In this document: in pieces, positions 34,070 through 41,229 of the stretch
Position numbering within the stretch: the first letter of the stretch is position 1
Layout of the letters: each line of letters begins with the position of its first letter
Origin: Streptomyces sp. SDr-06
Lineage (GTDB): Bacteria > Actinomycetota > Actinomycetes > Streptomycetales > Streptomycetaceae
Direction of reading: 5' to 3'
DNA length: 64,000 nt
Assembly: GCF_003324565.1 (NCBI RefSeq)
Contig: NZ_QOLA01000017.1
Span: forward strand, 121,653 to 185,652
The notes under the pieces: model-generated
What the model was told of the DNA's origin: nothing
What the model saw: the letters and a program-made list of their open reading frames with translations, nothing else
Database searches by the model: none
Program-made: the position numbers and the translations under genes

Positions 34070-35674
34070 ATGGACTCCCGTATCTTCCGCAGCGAGTACG
34101 CCGACGTACCCCTCGTCGACGAGCCCATCCACGAGGCGGTCCTCGCCCGCTCGACCGCCACCCACCCCGACGCCGTCGCCCTCATCGACGGCACCTCACC
34201 GAGCGGCACGGGCGAGCTCACGTACGGACAACTGGACGTCAGGTACCGGATGTTGGCGGCAGCGCTGTCGGCCGCCGGGGTGCGCAAGGGCGACGTGCTC
34301 GCCCTGCACAGCCCCAACTCGGTGCTCTACCCGGTCGTGCTGTACGCGGCCAGCCGGGCGGGCGCGGCCGTCACCACCGTCCATCCGCTGTGCACGGCCG
34401 AGGAGTTCGCCCGGCAGCTGGCGGACTCCTCGGCGCGCTGGATCGTCACGGTGTCCGCGCTCCTGCCCGTCGCCCGCCGGGCCGCCGAACTCGTCGGCGG
34501 CATCGAGGAGATCCTCGTCTGCGACCGGGCCGAGGGGCACCGCTCGGTCGTCCACGACCTGCTCACCGTGGACGCCCCCGAGCGGCACGTCCCCATCGAC
34601 CCGGCCGAGGACGTGGCCGTCCTGCCGTACTCCTCGGGCACCACCGGCGTCCCCAAGGGCGTCATGCTCACCCACCGCAGCATCGCCACCAACCTGGCCC
34701 AGCTGCACCCGCTGGTCCCGATGGTGCCCGGCGAACGCATCCTCGCGGTGCTCCCCTTCTTCCACATCTACGGCATGACCGCCCTCTTGAACGCGCCGTT
34801 GCGCTGCGGCGCCACGGTCGTCGTGTTGCCGCGCTTCGACCTCGACCAGTTCCTCGGCACGATCGAGAGGCACCGCATCACCGGCCTGTACGTGGCGCCG
34901 CCCATCGTGCTCGCCCTGGCGAAGCACCCGGCCGTCGCCCGGTACGACCTGTCGTCCCTGGAGTACGTCGTGAGCGCGGCGGCCCCGCTCGACGCCCGCC
35001 TGGCGGCGGCCTGCTCGGCGCGGCTCGGGCTGCCGCCGGTGCGCCAGGCGTACGGCATGACCGAGCTGTCCCCCGGCACCCACACCGTCCCGCTGTCCGC
35101 CCCGAACCCGCCGCCCGGCGCGGTCGGCAAGCTGCTGCCGTCCACCGAGATGCGCATCCTGCGCCTGGACGACCCGGCCCGCGACGCCGGACCCGGCGAG
35201 GAGGGCGAGGTCGCCATCCGCGGCCCCCAGGTCATGAAGGGCTACCTGGGCCGACCCGACGCCACCGCCGCCCTGATCGACGCGGACGGCTGGGTGCACA
35301 CCGGCGACGTGGGCCGCGTCGACGACGACGGCTGGCTGTACGTCGTCGACCGGGTCAAGGAACTCATCAAGTACAAGGGCTTCCAGGTGGCCCCCGCCGA
35401 TCTGGAGGCCCTCCTGCTCACCCACCCCGCCGTCGCGGACGCGGCCGTCATCGGCGTCTACGACGCGGACGGCAACGAGGTGCCCAAGGCCTACGTCGTA
35501 CGCCAGCCGCTCGCGCCGGACCTGAGCGCGGACGAGGTGATGGCGTACGTCGCCGAACGCGTCGCCCCGTACAAGAAGGTCCGCCGGGTCGAGTTCGTCG
35601 AGAGCGTGCCCCGGGCCGCGTCCGGCAAGATCCTGCGGCGCGAACTGCGCCGACGAGAGAAGGACCAGACGTGA
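34070..35674 (+). CDS. Acyl-CoA synthetase (AMP-binding, 4-coumarate-CoA ligase-like)
   Basis: The 534-residue ANL-superfamily ligase has the P-loop YSSGTTGVPKGVM, aromatic motif PFFHIYGMTA, A5 motif YGMTELSPG, hinge DRVKELIKYKGFQ and the catalytic Lys in ASGKILRRELR. It activates a carboxylic acid as acyl-AMP and then acyl-CoA, the entry step for this pathway. The ATG at 34070 has AGGAG 5 nt upstream. It is followed by the enoyl-CoA hydratase gene after 22 nt. Confidence 0.94.
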   Translation: MDSRIFRSEYADVPLVDEPIHEAVLARSTATHPDAVALIDGTSPSGTGELTYGQLDVRYRMLAAALSAAGVRKGDVLALHSPNSVLYPVVLYAASRAGAAVTTVHPLCTAEEFARQLADSSARWIVTVSALLPVARRAAELVGGIEEILVCDRAEGHRSVVHDLLTVDAPERHVPIDPAEDVAVLPYSSGTTGVPKGVMLTHRSIATNLAQLHPLVPMVPGERILAVLPFFHIYGMTALLNAPLRCGATVVVLPRFDLDQFLGTIERHRITGLYVAPPIVLALAKHPAVARYDLSSLEYVVSAAAPLDARLAAACSARLGLPPVRQAYGMTELSPGTHTVPLSAPNPPPGAVGKLLPSTEMRILRLDDPARDAGPGEEGEVAIRGPQVMKGYLGRPDATAALIDADGWVHTGDVGRVDDDGWLYVVDRVKELIKYKGFQVAPADLEALLLTHPAVADAAVIGVYDADGNEVPKAYVVRQPLAPDLSADEVMAYVAERVAPYKKVRRVEFVESVPRAASGKILRRELRRREKDQT

Positions 35675-35696
35675 ACCGAGAGAAGAGGGCCCGCGC

Positions 35697-36431
35697 ATGA
35701 CACTCGTCCGGGCCGCCCACGACCGGGGCATCACCACCCTCGCGCTCGACTCGCCCGCCAACCGCAACGCGCTGTCCGCGGACCTGGTCGCCGGGCTGGG
35801 CGCCGAGCTCGCGCGCTGCGCGAGGGACCCGGACGCACGGGCCGTCCTGCTCACGCACACCGGCACCACCTTCTGCGCGGGCGCCGATCTGAAGGCGCCG
35901 CCGGACCCGGCGGCCTTCGTGGCCCTGATGCGCGCCGTGGTGGAGCTCCCGAAGCCGGTGGTGGCCCGGGTCACCGGCCACGTCCGCGCGGGCGGGCTCG
36001 GGCTGCTGGCGGCCTGCGACATCGCGGTCGCGGGCCCCGGCTCCTCGTACGCGTTCACCGAGGCTCGGCTCGGCCTCGCCCCGGCCGTGATCTCCATGCC
36101 GGTGCTGCCCCGCATGGACCCGCGCGCCGCGAGCCGCTACTACCTCACCGGTGAGCGGTTCGACGCGGCGGAGGCGGCCCGCACCGGGCTCGTCACGCTC
36201 GCCGCCGACGACGTGGACGAGGCCCTCGCCCCGGTCCTCGACGGGCTGCGCAGGTCCTCACCGCAGGGCCTGGCCGCATCGAAGGCTCTGGTCACGGCTA
36301 CCGTGGCGGAGACCTTCGACCGCTGGTCCAAGGAACTGACCGCCCGCTCGGCGTCCCTCTTCGCCTCCGCCGAGGCGCGGGAGGGAGTGACGGCCTTCCT
36401 CGAACGACGGGACCCCGCATGGGTGTTGTGA
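35697..36431 (+). CDS. Enoyl-CoA hydratase/isomerase family protein
   Basis: This 244-residue crotonase-fold enzyme has the oxyanion segments FCAGADLKAP and HVRAGGLGLLAACDIAVA, and a Glu in FTEARLGLAP where hydratases carry a catalytic Glu. It probably hydrates the carboxylated enoyl-CoA (methylglutaconyl-CoA-like). The 3' end overlaps the TetR gene by 13 nt, so the regulator is co-translated with the pathway. Confidence 0.9.
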   Translation: MTLVRAAHDRGITTLALDSPANRNALSADLVAGLGAELARCARDPDARAVLLTHTGTTFCAGADLKAPPDPAAFVALMRAVVELPKPVVARVTGHVRAGGLGLLAACDIAVAGPGSSYAFTEARLGLAPAVISMPVLPRMDPRAASRYYLTGERFDAAEAARTGLVTLAADDVDEALAPVLDGLRRSSPQGLAASKALVTATVAETFDRWSKELTARSASLFASAEAREGVTAFLERRDPAWVL

Positions 36432-37006
36432 CCCCACCGAAGACCCCGAAGCAGGACCGCAGCCGGGCCACCCGGCAGCGCCTCCTGGAAGCCGCCGTGG
36501 CCTGCCTGGCCGAGCACGGCTGGGCGGGCTCGACGGTGTCGGTGGTCGCCGAGCGGGCCGGGGTCTCGCGGGGCGCGGCCCAGCACCACTTCCCCACCCG
36601 CGAGGACCTGTTCACGGCGGCCGTCGAGTACGTCGCCGAACAGCGGTCCTCCGCCCTGCGGGCGCTGGACCGCACCGACCGCCGCCAAGTCGTGGCCGCC
36701 CTCGTCGGCCTCTACACGGGCCCGCTGTTCCGGGCCGCGCTGCACCTGTGGGTCGCCGCCGCCAACGAGCCCCAGCTGCACGCGCGGGTCACCGAGCTGG
36801 AGGCGAGGGTGGGCCGCGAATCGCACCGCATCGCGGTGGAACTGCTGGCGGCCGACGAGTCCGTGCCCGGCGTACGGGAGACGGTGCAGGGCTTCCTCGA
36901 CATGGCGCGCGGCCTGGGCCTGGCCAACCTGCTCACCGACGACGCGGCCCGGCGGGACCGGGTGGTGGCGCAGTGGGCGGTGCTCCTCGACGAGGCGCTG
37001 CGCTGA
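36419..37006 (+). CDS. TetR/AcrR family transcriptional regulator
   Basis: The 195-residue regulator has an N-terminal TetR helix-turn-helix (ATRQRLLEAAVACLAEHGWA; SVVAERAGVSRGAAQHHFPT) and a helical ligand domain. The start is ATG 36419 or GTG 36428 (GTGA overlap); both precede the DNA-binding domain. As the last gene of the acyl-CoA cluster it is the likely repressor, binding the palindrome at 26114-26127 and released by an acyl-CoA. This is inference from position. Confidence 0.92.
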   Translation: MGVVTPPKTPKQDRSRATRQRLLEAAVACLAEHGWAGSTVSVVAERAGVSRGAAQHHFPTREDLFTAAVEYVAEQRSSALRALDRTDRRQVVAALVGLYTGPLFRAALHLWVAAANEPQLHARVTELEARVGRESHRIAVELLAADESVPGVRETVQGFLDMARGLGLANLLTDDAARRDRVVAQWAVLLDEALR

Positions 37007-37034
37007 GCGCGCCACCCGGGCCGGGATGACGAAA

Positions 37035-37065
37035 ACGGCCGGCCCGGGTGACCCGGGCCGGCCGT
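37035..37065. terminator. Strong terminator between the acyl-CoA cluster and rodlin 1
   Basis: A perfect 15-bp stem (ACGGCCGGCCCGGGT / ACCCGGGCCGGCCGT) with a 1-nt centre. The flanking AAAA gives a T-run on the minus strand, so it serves rodlin 1 and probably the TetR gene too. Confidence 0.85.
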
Positions 37066-37077
37066 CGCCGGTCATTT

Positions 37078-37485
37078 TCAGCTGCCGACGGCGCCGTTGC
37101 CGGAGAGCACCGGGATGTCGTCCACGATGTGCGACAGCGCCTCGTCGCGCTTGGCCTGGGTGGAGTTCTCGGTGCACTGCTGAGTCTGCGGCGAGGACAG
37201 GACCGGGATGTCCTGAACGCCGACGTTCACCAGGGCGAGGATGGACTGCACGTCTGCCTTGGCCGGGAGGCCGACACACAGCTTGTTCAGGGAGCCCTGG
37301 ACCAGGGTCATCTGGGGGCTCATGTCGCCGTCGGTCTTCGAGTTGCCGAAGGCCTGCTTGGCGTCGTTGCCGCTGAGCGACGTCGTACCGCTGTCATTGC
37401 CGACGGCCATCGCCTGCGGCGCGGCCATCATCGCGACACCGGAAACGGCTGCGGCGACGGCTGCGGCCGACCACAACTTCTTCAT
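37078..37485 (-). CDS. Rodlin family protein 1
   Basis: This 135-residue secreted protein has a signal peptide ending near AAPQAMA and the rodlin signature: SLSGNDAKQAFGNSKT, DGDMSPQ, and the conserved QQCTENSTQAKRDEALSHI. Rodlins RdlA/RdlB form the paired-rod (rodlet) layer on Streptomyces aerial hyphae and spores with chaplin fibrils. Two Cys are conserved (LCVGLP and QQCTE). The ATG at 37485 has AGGAGT about 6 nt upstream. A BldN-like promoter lies at 37529-37556. Confidence 0.93.
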   Translation of the reverse strand: MKKLWSAAAVAAAVSGVAMMAAPQAMAVGNDSGTTSLSGNDAKQAFGNSKTDGDMSPQMTLVQGSLNKLCVGLPAKADVQSILALVNVGVQDIPVLSSPQTQQCTENSTQAKRDEALSHIVDDIPVLSGNGAVGS

Positions 37486-37528
37486 GTCTACTCCTGTTGG
37501 TCTGACCCATTGATGGGGATCTGTGAAG

Positions 37529-37556
37529 AGAACGGTGAGAACTTCTTTTGGTTGCG
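37529..37556 (-). promoter_or_regulatory. Sigma-BldN-like promoter of rodlin 1
   Basis: Minus strand: CGCAAC (37556-37551), 16 nt, CGTTCT (37534-37529), against the pattern CGTAAC-N16-CGTTGA. It lies 44 nt before the start codon. Confidence 0.55.
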
Positions 37557-37640
37557 CCGTGTCCCCCGGACAGGGCATTGCGGAATTGGCTCCGCCCGTC
37601 CGTGGTAATGAGGCAGTGACCACGGACCGATGGTGAGGAC

Positions 37641-37835
37641 ATGACTGAAACGCAGGGCGCCTGGCACAGGGAGGCATTCATCCCGATCAATCGTCGACGA
37701 TTCGAGAGCCGGGCGGCGGCCGAACCCGTCTACGCGGACCTGGTGCGTTCCTGGGCCGCGGAAAGGCGTACGGTCCCGGGCCGGCCCGACTGGGAATGGA
37801 ATGCGCTTGTCAACGGTTTCCATTGGCCGGACTGA
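37641..37835 (+). CDS. Small hypothetical protein
   Basis: A 64-residue frame starts at ATG 37641 with GAGGAC upstream (TETQGAWHREAFIPINRRRF to WEWNALVNGFHWPD). It is rich in Trp and charged residues, with no signal peptide or membrane helix. Third-position GC is moderately high, and it lies between two oppositely oriented rodlin genes. I do not recognise the family. Confidence 0.5.
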   Translation: MTETQGAWHREAFIPINRRRFESRAAAEPVYADLVRSWAAERRTVPGRPDWEWNALVNGFHWPD

Positions 37836-37976
37836 AGGGCCGCGACGTCGCCCCGTGAGGTGCCGGGCGCGAAAAAGCCGGATCGTCGGAGAGCGCTGGC
37901 GATCCGGCCGAGGACCTCAGGGCGTCGGGCCACCGAAGGGATTGACAGCGGCCCGGACGTCCTGAAATCGCAGAAC

Positions 37977-38387
37977 TCAACTGTGCGCGGCGCCGTTGCC
38001 GGAGAGGACCGGAATGTTGCTCAGGATGTGCGACAGCGCCTCGTCGCCCTTGGCCTGAGTGGAGTTCTCGGTGCACTGCTGGGTCTGCGGCGAGGACAGG
38101 ATCGGGATGTCCTGGACACCGACGTTCACCAGGCCGACGAGGGATTGCAGGTTGGCCTTGGCCGGGAGGGCGATGCAGGGCTTGTTGAACGAGCCCTGGA
38201 TCAGGCCGATCTGCGGGCTCATGTTGCCGTACGTGGCCGAGTTGCCGTACGCCTGCATCGCGTGGTTGCCGCTGACCGAGGTGGTGCCGCTGTCGTTGCC
38301 GATCGCCATCGCCTGCGGCGCCATAGCCGCGGAGGCACCAACGGCGGACACGCCGACGGCTGCTGCCGCCATAGCCTTCTTGATCAC
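37977..38387 (-). CDS. Rodlin family protein 2
   Basis: This 136-residue secreted rodlin has a signal peptide to about APQAMA, then SVSGNHAMQAYGNSATYG, MSPQIGLIQGSFNKPCIALP, and QQCTENSTQAKGDEALSHIL. It differs from the other two copies in having Lys-Gly-Asp instead of Lys-Arg-Asp and several Ala/Tyr changes, so it is the most diverged. The GTG start at 38387 has AAAGGGA about 8 nt upstream. It faces rodlin 3 across a 312-bp promoter region. Confidence 0.93.
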   Translation of the reverse strand: MIKKAMAAAAVGVSAVGASAAMAPQAMAIGNDSGTTSVSGNHAMQAYGNSATYGNMSPQIGLIQGSFNKPCIALPAKANLQSLVGLVNVGVQDIPILSSPQTQQCTENSTQAKGDEALSHILSNIPVLSGNGAAHS

Positions 38388-38429
38388 GCTTGTCCCTTTC
38401 TGGTGGATGCCCCAGACGGAGCCTCCTGA

Positions 38430-38458
38430 CCAACCGTCCGCACGGCGGATCGGTTTCT
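38430..38458 (-). promoter_or_regulatory. Weak sigma-BldN-like promoter of rodlin 2
   Basis: Minus strand: AGAAAC (38458-38453), 17 nt, GGTTGG (38435-38430); four of six positions match in each box. It lies 43 nt before the start codon. Confidence 0.35.
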
Positions 38459-38599
38459 TCCCTTCACTCTTTCGGCCGTACGAAAATAGGGCCGAACAAG
38501 TTCTCCGCGTCTCTGCGGGTTGGGATTATATGGAGATCCGACGGGGCGTTTCCGGTGCAGTGTCGGGCCTTCTTTTTGAGAACCGTTCGGGTGATGTGG

Positions 38600-38627
38600 C
38601 GGAACCAAACCGGTTCGGTGAAGTTGA
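38600..38627 (+). promoter_or_regulatory. Sigma-BldN-like promoter of rodlin 3
   Basis: CGGAAC (38600-38605), 16 nt, AGTTGA (38622-38627); five of six positions match in each box. It lies about 73 nt before the rodlin 3 ATG. Confidence 0.6.
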
Positions 38628-38629
38628 CC

Positions 38630-38671
38630 GTGCAGTAGTACGGCGCAGTGGATATGGGCGCGGTACTGCAC
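38630..38671 (+). promoter_or_regulatory. Inverted repeat in the rodlin 3 leader
   Basis: GTGCAGTA (38630-38637) and TACTGCAC (38664-38671) form 8-bp perfect arms just after the predicted -10 box. They could be an mRNA hairpin in the 5' leader or a binding site. Confidence 0.45.
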
Positions 38672-38699
38672 GTGCTCTCCACCAAGAAAAGGGAAGAAC

Positions 38700-39110
38700 A
38701 TGCTCAAGAAGGTTATGGCCGCGTCCGCTGCCGCCGTTTCGATTGTCGGCGCCTCCGCCATGCTGGCCCCCCAGGCCATGGCCATCGGCAACGACTCCGG
38801 TACGACGTCGCTCAGCGGCAACGGCGCGAAGCAGGCCTTCGGCAACTCGAAGACCGACGGTGACATGAGCCCGCAGCTGTCGCTGGTCCAGGGTTCCCTG
38901 AACAAGCCGTGCATCGGCCTCCCGCTCAAGGCGGACGTGCAGTCCCTCGTCGCCCTGGTGAACGTCGGCGTCCAGGACATCCCGATCCTGTCCTCGCCGC
39001 AGACCCAGCAGTGCACCGAGAACTCCACCCAGGCCAAGCGCGACGAGGCGCTGTCGCACATCCTGGACGACATCCCGGTCCTCTCCGGCAACGGCGCCGC
39101 CGGCAGCTGA
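38700..39110 (+). CDS. Rodlin family protein 3
   Basis: This 136-residue secreted rodlin is nearly the same as rodlin 1 in the mature region (SLSGNGAKQAFGNSKTDGDM; QQCTENSTQAKRDEALSHIL). The signal peptide ends near APQAMA. The ATG at 38700 has AAAAGGGAAG upstream. It is transcribed towards the chaplin genes with its own terminator. Rodlins 1 and 3 look like recent duplicates in opposite orientation. Confidence 0.94.
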   Translation: MLKKVMAASAAAVSIVGASAMLAPQAMAIGNDSGTTSLSGNGAKQAFGNSKTDGDMSPQLSLVQGSLNKPCIGLPLKADVQSLVALVNVGVQDIPILSSPQTQQCTENSTQAKRDEALSHILDDIPVLSGNGAAGS

Positions 39111-39123
39111 GTCCTTGCCGCCG

Positions 39124-39164
39124 CTCGGGCCGCCGCAGTCCTTTTCGGGCCGCGACGGCCCGAG
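39124..39164 (+). terminator. Terminator of rodlin 3
   Basis: CTCGGGCCG (39124-39132) pairs with CGGCCCGAG (39156-39164), followed by TTGTTT. Confidence 0.65.
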
Positions 39165-39290
39165 TTGTTTGGGCGCGCATCGCAGGACGGCCGAGTTGAA
39201 GAGGCGTGGCGCGAACAGCCGTTCCTCCTGCCATTTGGGTGAGGAAAGCGGCGGCGCGGTTCCGCCTCGGTTTCTTTTGCCGGAATAAAT

Positions 39291-39318
39291 CGTTACCAAG
39301 TCGTCAGCGGCTCCTTGG
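39291..39318 (+). promoter_or_regulatory. Sigma-BldN-like promoter of the first short chaplin
   Basis: CGTTAC (39291-39296), 16 nt, CCTTGG (39313-39318), 73 nt before the GTG start. The -35 matches five of six positions, the -10 four of six. Confidence 0.45.
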
Positions 39319-39390
39319 GCGAAAGCTCTGGCAACGCGCCGTGAGCAACGACTGGTTGCGCGACTTTTTGACTGAGGGAAGGAAATCCAC

Positions 39391-39624
39391 GTGAAGTACA
39401 TGAAGGCTGCGACGGTTCTGGCCGGTCTGGTCATCGCCGCTGGTGGTGCCGCCCCGGCGTTCGCCGACGCCAACGCCGACGGCGCCGCCGTCGGCAGCCC
39501 GGGTGTCCTGTCCGGCAACCTGCTGCAGATCCCGGTCCACGTTCCGATCAACGTCTGCGGCAACACCATCGACGTCATCGGCCTGCTGAACCCGGCGTTC
39601 GGCAACGTCTGCGTCAACAAGTGA
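39391..39624 (+). CDS. Short chaplin (ChpD-like)
   Basis: This 77-residue secreted chaplin has a signal peptide to about APAFADA and one chaplin domain: GSPGVLSGNLLQIPVHVPIN, VCGNTIDVIGLLNPAFGNVC. The two Cys probably form a disulfide. Chaplins assemble into amyloid-like films that make aerial hyphae hydrophobic. The GTG start at 39391 follows GGAAGGAAA. Position between rodlins and a long chaplin matches chpD next to chpA in S. coelicolor; the name is by analogy. Confidence 0.95.
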   Translation: MKYMKAATVLAGLVIAAGGAAPAFADANADGAAVGSPGVLSGNLLQIPVHVPINVCGNTIDVIGLLNPAFGNVCVNK

Positions 39625-39650
39625 CGTAGAGCCAGACTCTCCACTCTGAT

Positions 39651-39679
39651 TTTGGGGCGTGCGCATCGCACGCCCCAAA
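39651..39679 (+). terminator. Hairpin between the short and long chaplin genes
   Basis: TTGGGGCGTGCG-CAT-CGCACGCCCCAA is a perfect 12-bp stem. No separate promoter is clear for the long chaplin, so this may be a partial terminator that allows some read-through. Confidence 0.75.
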
Positions 39680-39732
39680 GTCGGTTCTTCCCCCAATTTC
39701 TCTCCCCCCCCCACGACACGGAAGACAGCCCA

Positions 39733-40866
39733 TTGCGACAGGTCATCAGCAAGACCCTGTTCACCGCCGTGGCAGCCACGAGCGTTCTTTCGATGAGCGG
39801 CACCTACGCTCAGGCGGCCGGCACCGATGCCGAGACCATGGGCTCGCCGGGCCTTCTGTCGGGGAACACGATTTCGGCGCCGGTGGATGTCCCGGTCCAG
39901 GCGTGCGGCAACAGCGTGGACCCGGTCGGAGCGCTCAACCCCTCCTTCGGCAACCACTGCGAGACGCTCTCACCGTCCCGCGAGGAGCGCTCCGACGAGC
40001 GCGCGGAGCGGCGGGCCGACGAGGCGGGCGAGGACGCGGGCGGCTACGGCTCCGAGGAGGAGGGCTACGGCTCCGGGTACGGGCGTTCGTACGAGGAGGA
40101 GTACGCCGAGGCGTACCGGCCCCGGCACGAGCGGGCCGCCGCGAGCGAGGCGCGGTCCGTGACGAGCGACTCCCCGGGCGTCCTGTCGGGGAACTCCGTG
40201 GCGGCGCCGGTCGACGTGCCCGTGCAGGCGTGCGGGAACACGGTGAACATCATCGGCCTGCTCAATCCGGCCATGGGCAACCACTGCGCGACCGGGTCGA
40301 CCGAGACCCCGCACACGCGCCACGCCCCGCCGGTCCACCACGCACCCCCGACCCGCCACGCCCCGCCCGTGCATCACGCGCCGCCGGTGCATGAGGCCCC
40401 GCCTGTGCACCACGCCCCGCCGGTCCACCAGGCACCCCCCATCCACCACGCACCACCCGTGCACCACGCTCCCGTTAGGGCGGTTCCGCAGCTGCCCGCT
40501 GCTCCGCCTGTGCACCAGGCACCTCCGGTGCATGAGGCCCCGCCTGTGCACCAGGCACCTCCGGTGCATGAGGCCCCGCCCGTGCACCAGGCACCTCCGG
40601 TGCATGAGGCCCCGCCCGTGCACCAGGCGCCCCCGGTTCACCACGCCCCGCCCGTGCACCACGCACCCCTCGTGCACCACGCCCCCTCGGCACCGCGCGC
40701 TCCTCGGGTCGTGGCTCCGCCGGCCAGGGCGCACGCTCCCGCCGTTCCGCAGCTCGCCGCCACCGGGTCCGACCCCGCGCTCCTCGCGGCCGCGGGCGGA
40801 GCCGTCGCTCTCGTGCTCGGCGGGGGCGTCCTCTACCGGCGCGGCAGGGTGATGGCCCGCGTCTGA
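39733..40866 (+). CDS. Long, sortase-anchored chaplin (ChpA/B/C type) with a His/Pro repeat
   Basis: The 377-residue product starts at TTG 39733 (LRQVISKTLF), where the signal peptide begins. The layout is: signal (1-29); chaplin domain 1 (about 37-76); an acidic, Tyr/Gly-rich linker (80-140); chaplin domain 2 (about 147-185); about 125 residues of VHxAPP repeats; and a C-terminal LAATG sorting signal (about 341-345) with hydrophobic helix and basic tail. LAxTG is the class E sortase motif, so the protein is probably linked to peptidoglycan and anchors the chaplin film. Long chaplins in S. coelicolor are much shorter between domain 2 and the sorting signal, as far as I recall. Confidence 0.93.
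   Translation: MRQVISKTLFTAVAATSVLSMSGTYAQAAGTDAETMGSPGLLSGNTISAPVDVPVQACGNSVDPVGALNPSFGNHCETLSPSREERSDERAERRADEAGEDAGGYGSEEEGYGSGYGRSYEEEYAEAYRPRHERAAASEARSVTSDSPGVLSGNSVAAPVDVPVQACGNTVNIIGLLNPAMGNHCATGSTETPHTRHAPPVHHAPPTRHAPPVHHAPPVHEAPPVHHAPPVHQAPPIHHAPPVHHAPVRAVPQLPAAPPVHQAPPVHEAPPVHQAPPVHEAPPVHQAPPVHEAPPVHQAPPVHHAPPVHHAPLVHHAPSAPRAPRVVAPPARAHAPAVPQLAATGSDPALLAAAGGAVALVLGGGVLYRRGRVMARV
40312..40690 (+). repeat. 18/36-bp coding tandem repeats (VHxAPP)
   Basis: About 19 copies of an 18-bp unit encode (V/T/I)(H/R)(H/Q/E)APP. From about 40505 to 40630 they form a 36-bp higher-order unit alternating VHQAPP and VHEAPP with nearly identical DNA, a sign of recent expansion. Confidence 0.92.
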
Positions 40867-41021
40867 CCCCGTGGCACCCGCCAGGACTCCCATCCGCGGC
40901 AAGTGACGGCCGAGGGCTCGGAGTGGGGGTCGAGGCCCGCGCCGGGAGCATGGCAGGAGTGTTGACTGCCGTGCTGAGTAAGCGAGTTGGGCGTCCGGGC
41001 GACGCCTGTTGAACCGTACGT

Positions 41022-41058
41022 CGAAGGGCTCGGCTCCCATCCGGAGCCGGGCCCTTCG
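41022..41058 (+). terminator. Terminator downstream of the long chaplin
   Basis: A 16-bp stem with one G-T pair: CGAAGGGCTCGGCTCC (41022-41037) with GGAGCCGGGCCCTTCG (41043-41058). The rest of the 363-bp gap (40867-41229) holds no gene; it includes an AT-rich patch near 41165-41190 that may contain the next promoter. Confidence 0.75.
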
Positions 41059-41229
41059 GCGTGCCCTCGCGCATCCGGTACGGATTCTGATGGGCCCTCA
41101 GATGGCGGAATCGAGGTGTTCCCCCGTTCGAGGGGCTTACGGCGTGGGCTGCTTATCTTCCCTATCGGCGCAATAAGAATATTTTCCAACCGGGACTCCG
41201 GGGAGGTTCTCAGAAACAAGGGAGCGCAC

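Noticed and set aside
39652..39732. Upstream extension of the long chaplin
   Set aside because: It would run through the terminator hairpin and displace the signal peptide; TTG 39733 fits better.
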